A stretch of 64,000 nt of DNA from Paragorgia papillata (taxonomy: Eukaryota; Cnidaria; Anthozoa; Scleralcyonacea; Coralliidae): positions 325,001 through 389,000 of the forward strand of contig JAWNZC010000232.1 in assembly GCA_035771165.1 (NCBI GenBank). The letters run 5' to 3'. Made by a program: the position numbers and the translations under genes. Below are positions 33,634 to 41,505 of this stretch, piece by piece (the stretch's first letter is position 1; each line of letters begins with the position of its first letter). The notes beneath the pieces are model-generated. The model saw only the letters and a list, made by a program, of their open reading frames with translations, was not told where the DNA came from and ran no database searches.

Positions 33634-35085
33634 ATGTACTCCGACGATAGTGAGCATAGCGAGAGCGAATTTTATTATCCCCAAGACGACGTCCCAAGCA
33701 CAAGTGGTGGAAATTTAGTCTATTCAGACCATTCAGACCCAAACGCGAACGAAAACGGGTGTTACAATGGCAGCGATATTGACATCCAAAATTATATTGA
33801 GAGTCAACGACCGGAAAACACGAAGAAGAAAACGGAATACGATATAAATGTCATTACCAGGTACTTTTTGTCTATAAATGAAGTACGAGAAATTCAAACC
33901 ATACCTGTCAAGGAATTAAACATCCTCCTCGCCCAATTTTTCGTTAACGCTCGCAAGAAAAATGACGACGTTTACGAGCCTTCGTCTCTCACAGCTTTTC
34001 AGAGAAGTTTACAACGATATCTGAATGACAAAAGTTCAAACCTGAACATTTTTCAAGACCAAGAGTTCGCGAAGTCTCGAGAAGTTCTTCTGGCCAGAAA
34101 ACGGCAGCTGGTACAACAACACGCCAAAGGAAACCGTCCGCAAGCAGCAAGAGAACTCACGAAATCCGAAGAAGACCTTCTGTTTCAACGTGACTTGTTT
34201 GGTGACCACGACCCTGAAGTACTCCAAAGGACAGTCTGGTGGGTTCTCGCCCTTCATTTTGGTTTTAGGGCTCGCGATGAAGCAAGGCGACTCAAATGGG
34301 GCGACATCACAGTCGGTAAAGATCCAGAAACCGGGAATGAAATGCTCATATGGCACGCTGAACGAGGCTCCAAAACACGGCACGGCGATGGTCAACATAG
34401 AAGAGCTTTTAAACCTACTGCTCAAGCAACCGATAATAAACGTTGTCCAGTTAAACTGTACAAATCATTCGCTGCCCACCGTCCAACCGAAATGAAGCAG
34501 CAAGATTCGCCTTTCTTCTTGGCTGTAAACCGCCGACGAACACCAGAATCCGAAGTTTGGTATATGAAGGGGCCGCTCGGAAAAAACGAGATTGGAAAAT
34601 TCCTCGTTAAAGCTGCAAAAGCTGCAAATTTGCCTGGGAATATCACCAATCACTCTGTGAGAAAAACGTGTATTTCCAGGCTAATGGATGCTGATGTGCC
34701 AGAGAATTACGTCGCCCAACTAAGTGGCCACAAGAACTTAAAGAGCTTGGATTCATACAAGTCGGCTTCGACCACTCACCAACGAAAAATGTCCATGGTT
34801 TTAAGTCGTTCCTCTACTTCTCTCTTGACATCTTCCGCTTCAACTTCACAGCAACTACCACAACATCAAGTCACGGCATTTTCACCTCCATCGTCTTTCC
34901 AACAGCAAGATATTTCGCTTTGTAAACGGTCGGCAATCGACGGTATGTTTTCAGGGGCAAACATTGGAAAAATCGAAAGATGTTCGTTCAATTTTTACAC
35001 CAACGACAATCAAGCCAAAAATCTAACATCAGTGCCAGCTAAGAAGCGAAAAGTGATCATCAGCGATGACTCGGACTCGGACTGA
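33634..35085 (+). CDS. Crypton-like tyrosine recombinase (KIAA1958/DUF3504-type), intact
   Basis: The 483-codon frame has no internal stop. The acidic, Ser-rich N-terminus is followed by a SAM-like core-binding domain (YDINVITRYFLSINEVREI). The catalytic domain keeps the family's residues: Arg in HFGFRARDEARRL (about 212-214), H-x-x-R in NHSVRKTCISRL (His 340, Arg 343), His in LSGHKNLKSLDSYKS (366), and the nucleophile Tyr at 375. A Ser/Thr/Gln-rich tail ends in a basic KKRKV nuclear signal and an acidic stretch. Such domesticated or mobile recombinases (Crypton, KIAA1958, ZMYM/QRICH1 relatives) are common in invertebrates. It would cut and rejoin DNA through a 3'-phosphotyrosine. An intact frame suggests a young mobile copy or a retained host gene. 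Confidence 0.85.
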   Translation: MYSDDSEHSESEFYYPQDDVPSTSGGNLVYSDHSDPNANENGCYNGSDIDIQNYIESQRPENTKKKTEYDINVITRYFLSINEVREIQTIPVKELNILLAQFFVNARKKNDDVYEPSSLTAFQRSLQRYLNDKSSNLNIFQDQEFAKSREVLLARKRQLVQQHAKGNRPQAARELTKSEEDLLFQRDLFGDHDPEVLQRTVWWVLALHFGFRARDEARRLKWGDITVGKDPETGNEMLIWHAERGSKTRHGDGQHRRAFKPTAQATDNKRCPVKLYKSFAAHRPTEMKQQDSPFFLAVNRRRTPESEVWYMKGPLGKNEIGKFLVKAAKAANLPGNITNHSVRKTCISRLMDADVPENYVAQLSGHKNLKSLDSYKSASTTHQRKMSMVLSRSSTSLLTSSASTSQQLPQHQVTAFSPPSSFQQQDISLCKRSAIDGMFSGANIGKIERCSFNFYTNDNQAKNLTSVPAKKRKVIISDDSDSD

Positions 35086-35306
35086 TTTGTTTCCTTCTTT
35101 TTTCTTTTGTTGTACATTAAATACAAATAATGTTATTGAAAATTTAAGCTTAGTTGCTGCCCCTCGAGGTCTCTTTTGCTTTTGAACGAAGAACGAACAC
35201 CCTAGTTTAGTCATGTGACTCACTTCCATATTTGGCATTGCCGTTCTGAATAATATATGTTTGACTTGTAACAATTATTTTGTTTTAATGTGGGAAAAAT
35301 AAATAA

Positions 35307-35451
35307 GTTATTTACCAAACTTTGTCGGTCCGTACCGGAAAAATATTGCCCTCGGTCTGGACTGCACGGAACTCGGCCTGCGGCCTCGTTCCGTACAGTC
35401 AAGACCTCGGGCAATATTTTTCCAGTACGGACCTCCAGTTTGGTAAATAAC
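35307..35451. repeat. 145-bp perfect-type hairpin at the Crypton right edge
   Basis: Arms of about 70 bp, GTTATTTACCAAACT to AGTTTGGTAAATAAC, enclosing CCCGAGG, GGACC and a GGCC centre. Could be a terminator-like or recombination structure. Confidence 0.85.
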
Positions 35452-35452
35452 A

Positions 35453-36161
35453 TATATATATTTGTTAATAAGTTAGGCGTCATTTCCACGTGTTGTCGCT
35501 GTGTATACTGCTATTTCCGTACATGATATGTATGCTGATGAAAACCTAAAATAATTTTCAATATATTACGCAATTTACTTGTTTTCAATAGGCGTTAGTA
35601 GATGTCTATGCTTTTTGATCGAGGTTCACTTCTACAATATTGCTTTACGTAGTGAAATTGAGTAACGCACATGTTCTATGGCATTTGATAAATTATTAAA
35701 ATATTCGCTATTCCAAAAAGCGTTTTCGCTAACACGGAGCAGAACACATGAAAGGCTGCGCACCTTAGGTTAACACAAAAACGTTTCAATTCCCCTTTAA
35801 CACGAAGTCGTTTAAGTGAAAGGAATATTGCATAAGTCAGACTCTCCACCTACTTAAATAAATGCGCAATCGGCTGATCGTAAATATAATTAAATTATTT
35901 TTTAGATAAATCAAGCTGTTTCAATTGCATTGTCATGAGGCGATCATTTTAATTGTAATATGTTTTCAGTAATTTGTGGAAAGAGGTCTTAATCATTAAA
36001 ATAACTTTTTTGGAGGCAATAAGGAGCATTTAATGCCTTTAAACTGCCCATAACAATTCCGTAAACAAAAAAATGTAAACACTTCACTCAATTATTGCTA
36101 TTATTGAAAAAAACCAACTACATAACAGCTAATATTTCATTAACAAAAAATTTCCCCCCAG
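35453..36161. other. AT-rich unassigned stretch
   Basis: No gene or repeat recognised. Confidence 0.5.
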
Positions 36162-36405
36162 ACAATCATTTTCAAAAGTCTTGGGACATTTGCGTCACTT
36201 ATCGGTTTTTAAACTCCCCGACCCCCTGTTCAATGTTGTACACCATGTTTACGCTGAATTTTACCGGTATTGTTAACTTGTTTCATTAGACAACATTGTG
36301 AAGGGAGGGGGCGGGAGAGATTGTGTACATATTGCAAAATAGACGATGTTGAACGAGTATATTTAGTAAAGCTCAAGTGTCCCAACTACTTTTGAAATTG
36401 ATTGT
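36162..36405. mobile_element. 244-bp MITE, copy 2
   Basis: Nearly identical to 32577-32820; its right end abuts the hammerhead locus. Confidence 0.85.
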
Positions 36406-36406
36406 A

Positions 36407-36463
36407 GTTCAATCTACAGACACGTGTTTTGCTGTACTACAGCTCATCAGTGTAGCTTGAAAC
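36407..36463 (-). ncRNA. Hammerhead ribozyme copy A (mutated core)
   Basis: On minus: stem I CTACA/TGTAG, CTGATGA intact, stem II GCTGT-AGT-ACAGC. The invariant GAAA reads AAAA (G12 to A, 36427-36430) and stem III is shortened. Predicted inactive or weak. Confidence 0.8.
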
Positions 36464-36758
36464 AATCTGAATGAATTCATCAATTACTTTATGCACATGC
36501 GATCGTCGGCAACCGCATGTGGGACAGCATCGGTGAAGTACATTCAGATAGCGTGAAGTGCGCATAGGCCCAGACTGCTCAAACTTCCACAAGGGTAGTG
36601 AGCGTTGCATTATCGCTAACAGGTACCCACGGCAACTTCACAGAGTGCTCAACAACACCGAAGTGAAGGAGCGTAGATATATATATATATATATACCCAC
36701 ATGCGGTTGTCACCGACGATCGCATGTGTATAAGTAATTGGTGAAATTCATTCAGATT

Positions 36759-36816
36759 GTTCCAAGCTACACTGATGAGCTGTTGTACAGCGAAACACCG
36801 TGTCTGTAGATTGAAC
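36759..36816 (+). ncRNA. Type I hammerhead ribozyme copy B
   Basis: Stem I is GTTC/GAAC plus CTACA/TGTAG with an internal loop. The core is CTGATGA (36772-36778). Stem II is GCTGT-TGT-ACAGC (36779-36791), followed by GAAA (36792-36795). Stem III ACA/TGT has a small loop, then C at 36804 (GTC context), the predicted cleavage site. All invariant core positions are present, and the internal loop in stem I could make the loop-loop contacts of natural hammerheads. Confidence 0.9.
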
Positions 36817-37035
36817 TATGTATGCTCCTTCACTTCGGTGTTGTTGAGCACTCTGTGAAGTTGCCGTGGGTACCTATTAGCGATAATGCAACGCTCACTA
36901 CCCTTGTGGAAGTTTGAGCACTCTGGGCCCATGCGCACTTCACGCTATCTGAATGTATTTCACCGATGCTTTCCCACATGCGGTTGTCACCGACGATCGC
37001 ATGTGTATAAGTAATTGGTGAAATTCATTCAGATT

Positions 37036-37090
37036 GTTCCAAGCTACACTGATGAGCTGTTGTACAGCGAAACACCGTGTCTGTAGATTG

Positions 37091-37093
<3 letters not shown>
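37036..37093 (+). ncRNA. Type I hammerhead ribozyme copy C
   Basis: Identical in sequence to copy B across the ribozyme; predicted cleavage after C37081, 277 nt downstream of the site in copy B. Together B and C would release a 277-nt monomer. Confidence 0.9.

Positions 37094-37130
<37 letters not shown>
37094..37130. repeat. (TA)n microsatellite
   Basis: Separates the hammerhead locus from the R1 repeat. Confidence 0.9.
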
Positions 37131-37132
<2 letters not shown>

Positions 37133-37838
37133 GCTACTAATGGTATATGAGCTATCTTGCAATCTGATTGACTGCATTACTAACTGTATATCAGCTCATA
37201 TACAGCGAGTAGTGAAAAACAAAATGGCGGCGTAGTTTTCACTATCGCAGATGAAACTGCCTGTTTTTTCAACATATAGCTCAGAAAAACTTGAGCTAAA
37301 AGGGAAACTAACATTTGACACAAACTACATAACCCAAATGCACAATTTTTAACAAAGTTAAGATGGTAAATCCACTTTAAAAACCGTTTTAAGATATTAC
37401 AAAACCCGATTTGAATTGTCAGCTTGATAATAATGTTTTGTCAGACAAATTAAAATCCACAAGAATTGAACTAACAAGACATTTATGAGTACAACCATAA
37501 TTATTATTACTCAGCAAAGTGGGTTTTTGAGGTAATAAGTCATTATGGATAAAAACTTATTCTTTCAGGTTAGAAATATTGAAAAACAACGCGTAATTGT
37601 CGCTATTAATTATATTTTTAGCTTCTTTGTCCATTTACAAATCCAAAGATTCACAACCACGACGGATTAAGAAATAAATCACCAACATTTTGACTTTTCA
37701 AAGCTGGTCTTATTCTTCATTCAATCTTTTCAACGTATTTTTTGGCTCTGAGAGAAAATTCTGAAGCCGTTTTCATGAGCTGATATACTCTCTATATGAG
37801 CTGATATACGACTCGAGCTCAAGGTATAATTGTTAAGT
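37131..37838. repeat. Dispersed repeat family R1, copy 2
   Basis: Shares both ends with 280-1143 (see there), including TATGAGCT, ATCTGATTG, CAGCTCATAT and the right-hand CTCGAGCTCAAGGTATAATTGTTAA. About 700 bp, no gene. Confidence 0.55.
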
Positions 37839-37839
37839 A

Positions 37840-38818
37840 CTATTTATAAACCGCGCAGGAGGGTTTTATCGGATATATTAAAACTCCCCTGCAGCATATG
37901 TTACTCCCTCTTTTTGCTGTTTCTTGTCTTCTTTCCTCTTTTTTCTGTCCTCTAAGTACTTTCCTCCTATTTTTCTTTTCATCCTTCTCTTTGTATTCTG
38001 CACCACGAACACGCTGTAGATCCATGTGCCTACATCCTTCTTCAGTGTACTTGCCAGTGGGAATATTTAATTCTGCCAATAATTGGACAACTGTTTTGGA
38101 TCCAATGTTAAAATGACTAACAGCATCAAACATTCCAAATTCCAACAAATTTCTGCCAACAAAAACTTCTTTGGGCACTCGGTTCCAAATCATACCATTT
38201 AAAGATTCGTTTTGGTTCTGTGTTTTGCCATGGAGACATTTTTCAAGTAGTGAATCTTCACTCAGCCTTTGGTACACTGGTTTAACCTTGGCAATGACAG
38301 ATAATGGCAAGTTTTGCAATAGTTTTCCCACATGTTGCTATTGTTGTTGATTTCTTGGCGTATGCGTTTTCACTGAGGGGTGGTGGTATATTCATCAAGG
38401 TACAGAATTTTTTAGCTCCACTGTGTCCTTTATCTATGGACCTCATCGCGTACACAAAGCGTGTATTTACTTCAAAACTTTGGCCTTGATTCTTGGAGGA
38501 AAATAATTCGTGTATCCAGCCACAATTTCCGCAAACAAGGCGAAGACTTGAGGCACACCCACTCTTTTTCAAGTGGTTTTCCATTAGCACTACACTGAAA
38601 TGTCCACAATCAGCACACCTCATAGAAGAAAATGCAGTGCTAAGGATTTCCATGTCGCAAAACTTGAATCCTGTTATTGTTATCTTCTGCTCTTCAGAAG
38701 TCGTTGTTTTTCTCGATTCTGCTTCAAGAGAATCAGACTCAGGAAAAAGCTTTCTGAAAGAAACTGACTTTGAAGTTGTTGGTTGATCGGAGTCATCGCA
38801 GTTGGACGTGTTGTTCAA
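37840..38818 (-). pseudogene. Mutator-like transposase-related gene, internally deleted and frameshifted
   Basis: The first frame (38818-38282) has a Ser/Thr-rich N-terminus, a zinc-ribbon-like MRCADCGHFSVVL ... LVCGNCGWIHE, and QSFEVNTRFVYAMRSIDKGH with KKFCTLMNIPPPLSENAY. The second (38331-37840) has KTQNQNESLNGMIWNRVPKE and EFGMFDAVSHFNIGSKTVV, then a basic tail. These are the N- and C-terminal parts of a Mutator-like transposase-domain family frequent in invertebrate genomes. The DDE core normally between them is missing, and the parts overlap in different frames near 38290-38330. No catalytic activity can remain. The family name is recalled from pattern only. Confidence 0.7.
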
Positions 38819-39087
38819 GTTACTTGTCCCTTCATTGGAATCGTTGTCATTTATTTACCTTTCGTGTGCTGATTGGTGGTAAATCGTCTCTTCCGACGTC
38901 TTGCTGTACGTTACTTAAACACTACTCCTAGAGTCTGTCATGCGAACTGCGTCAAATGACTTATGGTTGACACTCTATTATATATCTTAAAGTAATATAT
39001 GAATCAGTTTGGTATATAGCATTACTATTTTAGTAAAGATTTGGTTTGGGGATGAATTAGAGAAAGCGTGGAACAACGGGAGAAAGA

Positions 39088-39528
39088 GTGCTATATTACG
39101 ACACGGACTCAGTGATTTACGTGAGTAAACCAGGAGAGCCAAAACCGGAGACCGGCGTTTATTTGGGCGAATTGACGGACGAGCTAGATGGTGGTCATAT
39201 CACGACTTTCGTTTCTGGGGCTCCTAAGAATTACGCGTATGAAATGAACAATGGTAAAACGTGTTGTAAGATACGAGGTATAACTTTAAATTTCCAAACA
39301 TTGGAGAAAATTAATTTTAATGTTATGTGTGATCTCGTGTATCTTAATATCCTGTGTGATATGGAAAGCACAGGTCCACCGAAAGTTGCTGTAGATATAC
39401 CGTTCAAAATTACTAGGGACACTCGCACGAAGCAGGTTATCACAAAACAACAACACAAGGATTATAGAATAGTGTATAATAAACGGGTAATTATAGATAA
39501 CTTCAACACTGTTCCGTACGGTTACTAA
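39088..39528 (+). pseudogene. Polinton DNA polymerase B, C-terminal fragment
   Basis: The fragment begins at the palm motif C (VLYYDTDSVIY, YxDTDS with both metal-binding aspartates). It continues through KNYAYEM, a basic RGITLN and a C-terminal tail ending NTVPYGY. An in-frame stop lies at 39058-39060, only ten codons upstream, so the exonuclease, TPR and most of the palm are gone. Full-length relatives have about 1000 or more residues; only about 147 remain. The enzyme replicates the linear genome from a protein primer. The break marks the left truncation of the provirus. No downstream frame damage is seen. Confidence 0.88.
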
Positions 39529-39680
39529 TTTTTGCACATGGGTTCTGTAAATAACTGTAAATAGTTTAGAGATTTTAACTTATTAATTAATAATTTTAAC
39601 TTTGTGTACTTGTAAATAGGAAATTTAATAATATATCTTTTATTAACACTATCTGTTGTCTTATTTTGAAGAAAAACGAT

Positions 39681-39754
39681 TGCCAGGTGTGGGATTCGAA
39701 CCCACGTCTTCTGGGACTTTAAACCCAGCGCCTTAACCATTCGGCCACCCTCGC
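39681..39754 (-). tRNA. tRNA-Leu(UAA)-like gene or pseudogene
   Basis: On minus a cloverleaf can be drawn: D arm GCC...GGC with the Leu/Ser-like loop GAATGGTTAA; anticodon stem CTGGG/CCCAG around TTTAAAGT; T arm GTGGG-TTCGAAT-CCCAC; 3' end ACCTGGCA. Problems: the anticodon loop has 8 instead of 7 bases, the acceptor stem has two mismatches, and the variable arm is only about 5 nt although tRNA-Leu normally has a long one. The B box GGTTCGAATCC is perfect and the A box good, so Pol III transcription is conceivable. It sits 150 bp after the polymerase stop, inside the provirus. Confidence 0.5.
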
Positions 39755-39880
39755 GCTTACATTCATGGTTGTATATTTTCTCTTTATAAAAAATTGGATC
39801 ATGAGGTAAAATAGGCTCCTGTGGGATCAGAAAGGGTACATGATGTATTTATTATTCAAACGGGGCGAATATAAAACCCT

Positions 39881-40278
39881 TAGGATTCAGTCTTGGGATT
39901 CAATGATTCAATCTTAGGATTCAATGATTCAATTTTAGGATTCAATTATTCAATGATTCAATCTTAGGATTCAATGATTCAATCTTCGATTCAATGATTC
40001 AATCTTAGGATTCAATGATTCAATCTTAGGATTCAATGATTCAATCTTAGGATTCAATGATTCAATCTTAGGATTCAATTATTCAATCTTAGGATTCAAT
40101 GATTCAATCTTAGGATTCAATGATTCAATCTTAGGATTCAATTATTCAATCTTAGGATTCAATGATTCAATCTTAGGATTCAATGATTCAATCTTACGAT
40201 TCAATGATTCAATCTTAGTATTCAATGATTTAATCTTAGGATTCAATGATTCAGTCTTAGGATTCGATGATTCAATCC
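39881..40278. repeat. 21-bp minisatellite upstream of the ATPase gene
   Basis: About 18 units of TTAGGATTCAATGATTCAATC, with several variants (AATTATTCAA). It ends directly at the TATAAAAG box of the ATPase gene. Confidence 0.92.
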
Positions 40279-40286
40279 TATAAAAG
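40279..40286 (+). promoter_or_regulatory. TATA box, ATPase gene
   Basis: TATAAAAG 61 bp before the ATG at 40340; the same octamer precedes the next gene (41136). Confidence 0.7.
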
Positions 40287-40339
40287 CAGTTGCGTGAAAG
40301 AGTGACATCAGTTTATGATTGACAGTCACTGGTTTGAAC

Positions 40340-41140
40340 ATGTCTTACGTTTGTGAAGTCTGCGAAAAATCATTCGCCACATCAAGTAATCGTCTACGCC
40401 ATATGAGATATTTTCATCAGAAAAGGTCTATCAGTGATAGGGTAACAACATCTGCCCCATTTACTGCTATGACAACTACATTCACCCCTGAGAGTCAGAA
40501 AACGTACTCGATACAATTGACACATCCGTTTGGACTCTTGGTCTCTGGAGGCCCCAAAAGTGGGAAAACAACTTTTGTCAAACAGTTATTGGTTTATGCT
40601 AGCATTATGATCGACCCACCTCCGGAAAACATCGTGTATTTTTATACAGAGTATCAAGATACGTTTGGCGAAATAGAAACCTTAATTCCAGGGATTCAGT
40701 TTGTCCAAGGTTTGCCCCAATCGATGTTGGATAACATTAACCCCCAAACAAGAAATCTATTTATAATTGATGATATGATGGGAGAAAAAGACGCTGAAAT
40801 TGCTAAACTTTTTACGAAAAAATCGCACCATGGGAATCTCAGTTTAATTTATATCGTGCAAAACTTATTTCATCAAAGCAAAGATCACCGTACCATCTCT
40901 CTCAACGCTAGTTACTTAGTCCTCACGAAAAATGTCCGCGATGCTTGTCAAGTAATTCATCTGGCCAAACAGCTGTATCCCAGCAACACAAAGTTTTTTC
41001 AGCAAGCCTATCAGATGGCGACTAAAGAGCCATATTCCTACTTGTTTGTCAATCTGACTCCGACCTGTCCCGATGAAATCCGAGTAATATCCGGGATCTT
41101 TCCGACTGACACCCACTACGTGTACCAGCCCAGAGTATAA
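40340..41140 (+). CDS. Polinton packaging ATPase with N-terminal C2H2 zinc finger
   Basis: The ATG at 40340 gives MSYVCEVCEKSFATSS; I prefer it to non-ATG starts upstream. Residues 4-26 form a C2H2 finger (C-x2-C ... H-x4-H). The FtsK/HerA-type (A32-like) ATPase follows: Walker A SGGPKSGKTTF (about 68-78), Walker B NLFIIDDMMG (about 140-149), and a sensor region (YIVQNLFHQSK). It ends at residue 266, normal for the family. It would pump the genome into the capsid. The stop codon overlaps the TATA box of the next gene. No damage seen. Confidence 0.9.
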   Translation: MSYVCEVCEKSFATSSNRLRHMRYFHQKRSISDRVTTSAPFTAMTTTFTPESQKTYSIQLTHPFGLLVSGGPKSGKTTFVKQLLVYASIMIDPPPENIVYFYTEYQDTFGEIETLIPGIQFVQGLPQSMLDNINPQTRNLFIIDDMMGEKDAEIAKLFTKKSHHGNLSLIYIVQNLFHQSKDHRTISLNASYLVLTKNVRDACQVIHLAKQLYPSNTKFFQQAYQMATKEPYSYLFVNLTPTCPDEIRVISGIFPTDTHYVYQPRV

Positions 41141-41143
41141 AAG
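41136..41143 (+). promoter_or_regulatory. TATA box overlapping ATPase stop
   Basis: TATAAAAG 40 bp before the ATG at 41176; it includes the TAA stop of the ATPase gene. Confidence 0.65.
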
Positions 41144-41175
41144 GGGCTGTTCAGTGACAATGCGATCATTTGACC

Positions 41176-41505
41176 ATGTCTGCATGTATCAGAAGGAACT
41201 GCGATGTTTTAAAAGTATTGGCAAAGTGTAATCCTCAACTGCGAAACGCAATTATAAAAGCTGCCGACGACGATATATTAGAAGACATTAGACAGTGTAT
41301 TTTGAACGTGTGGTGTGAAACAATAAAGATTACTCCGAAAACAGCAAGGAAACTAGCCCCTTATAACGATCATATCAAGTTTGTTGCTGATAAACGTAAT
41401 CCAGTAACAAAAAGAAAGAAAGTTATTCTACAAGAAGGCGAAGGTTTTCTATCGTTTCTCCTAGCTCCTGTACTTGAACAACTGGCGAGTTATTTAACCA
41501 AATAA
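41176..41505 (+). CDS. Small conserved Polinton protein with hydrophobic C-terminus
   Basis: The ATG at 41176 (MSACIRRNC) gives about 109 residues. The body is basic and helical (LKVLAKCNPQLRNAIIKAAD, RKLAPYNDHIKFVADK), then a KKVILQEGEGFL segment and a hydrophobic, amphipathic end (LSFLLAPVLEQLASYL). I recognise this pattern as a recurrent small Polinton gene product next to the ATPase and protease genes, but its function is not established to my knowledge. A membrane-active or DNA-binding virion role is conceivable. The TAA stop overlaps the next ATG region (ATAATGG), so the next gene starts at once. Confidence 0.7.
   Translation: MSACIRRNCDVLKVLAKCNPQLRNAIIKAADDDILEDIRQCILNVWCETIKITPKTARKLAPYNDHIKFVADKRNPVTKRKKVILQEGEGFLSFLLAPVLEQLASYLTK

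Larger units (their letters stand above)
33480..35452 (+). mobile_element. Crypton-type (tyrosine recombinase) DNA element
   Basis: One intact recombinase gene is bracketed by clusters of the motif GGTCCGTA. On the left are two direct copies (33485-33508) and a hairpin with GAGGTCCGTA/TACGGACCTC (33538-33568). On the right is a 145-bp hairpin whose arms hold GGTCCGTAC and CAGTACGGACC. Exact ends cannot be fixed, since Cryptons lack inverted repeats and target duplications. Confidence 0.6.
36406..37093. mobile_element. Retrozyme-like locus: 277-nt hammerhead repeat, tandem plus inverted copy
   Basis: A 277-bp unit is present as one complete plus-strand monomer (36805-37081) bounded by two identical hammerhead ribozymes, a partial plus unit before it (about 36695-36804), and one near-complete minus-strand unit (36407-36675). 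A short (TA)n lies between the inverted and direct parts (36677-36694) and another follows (37094-37128). The unit has no ORF and contains the hairpin CACATGCGG ... GATCGCATGTG. Tandem hammerheads around a few-hundred-base non-coding unit match metazoan retrozymes, whose RNA self-cleaves and is ligated into circles. The mobilising machinery is not here; an autonomous retroelement would have to supply it (inference). Confidence 0.8.

Noticed and set aside
35307..35451. Bacterial-type intrinsic terminator
   Set aside because: A strong hairpin, but context is eukaryotic; treated as an element end structure.
39881..40278. CRISPR-like look of regularly spaced repeats
   Set aside because: No unique spacers; units are contiguous 21-bp tandem copies in an animal-type genome.
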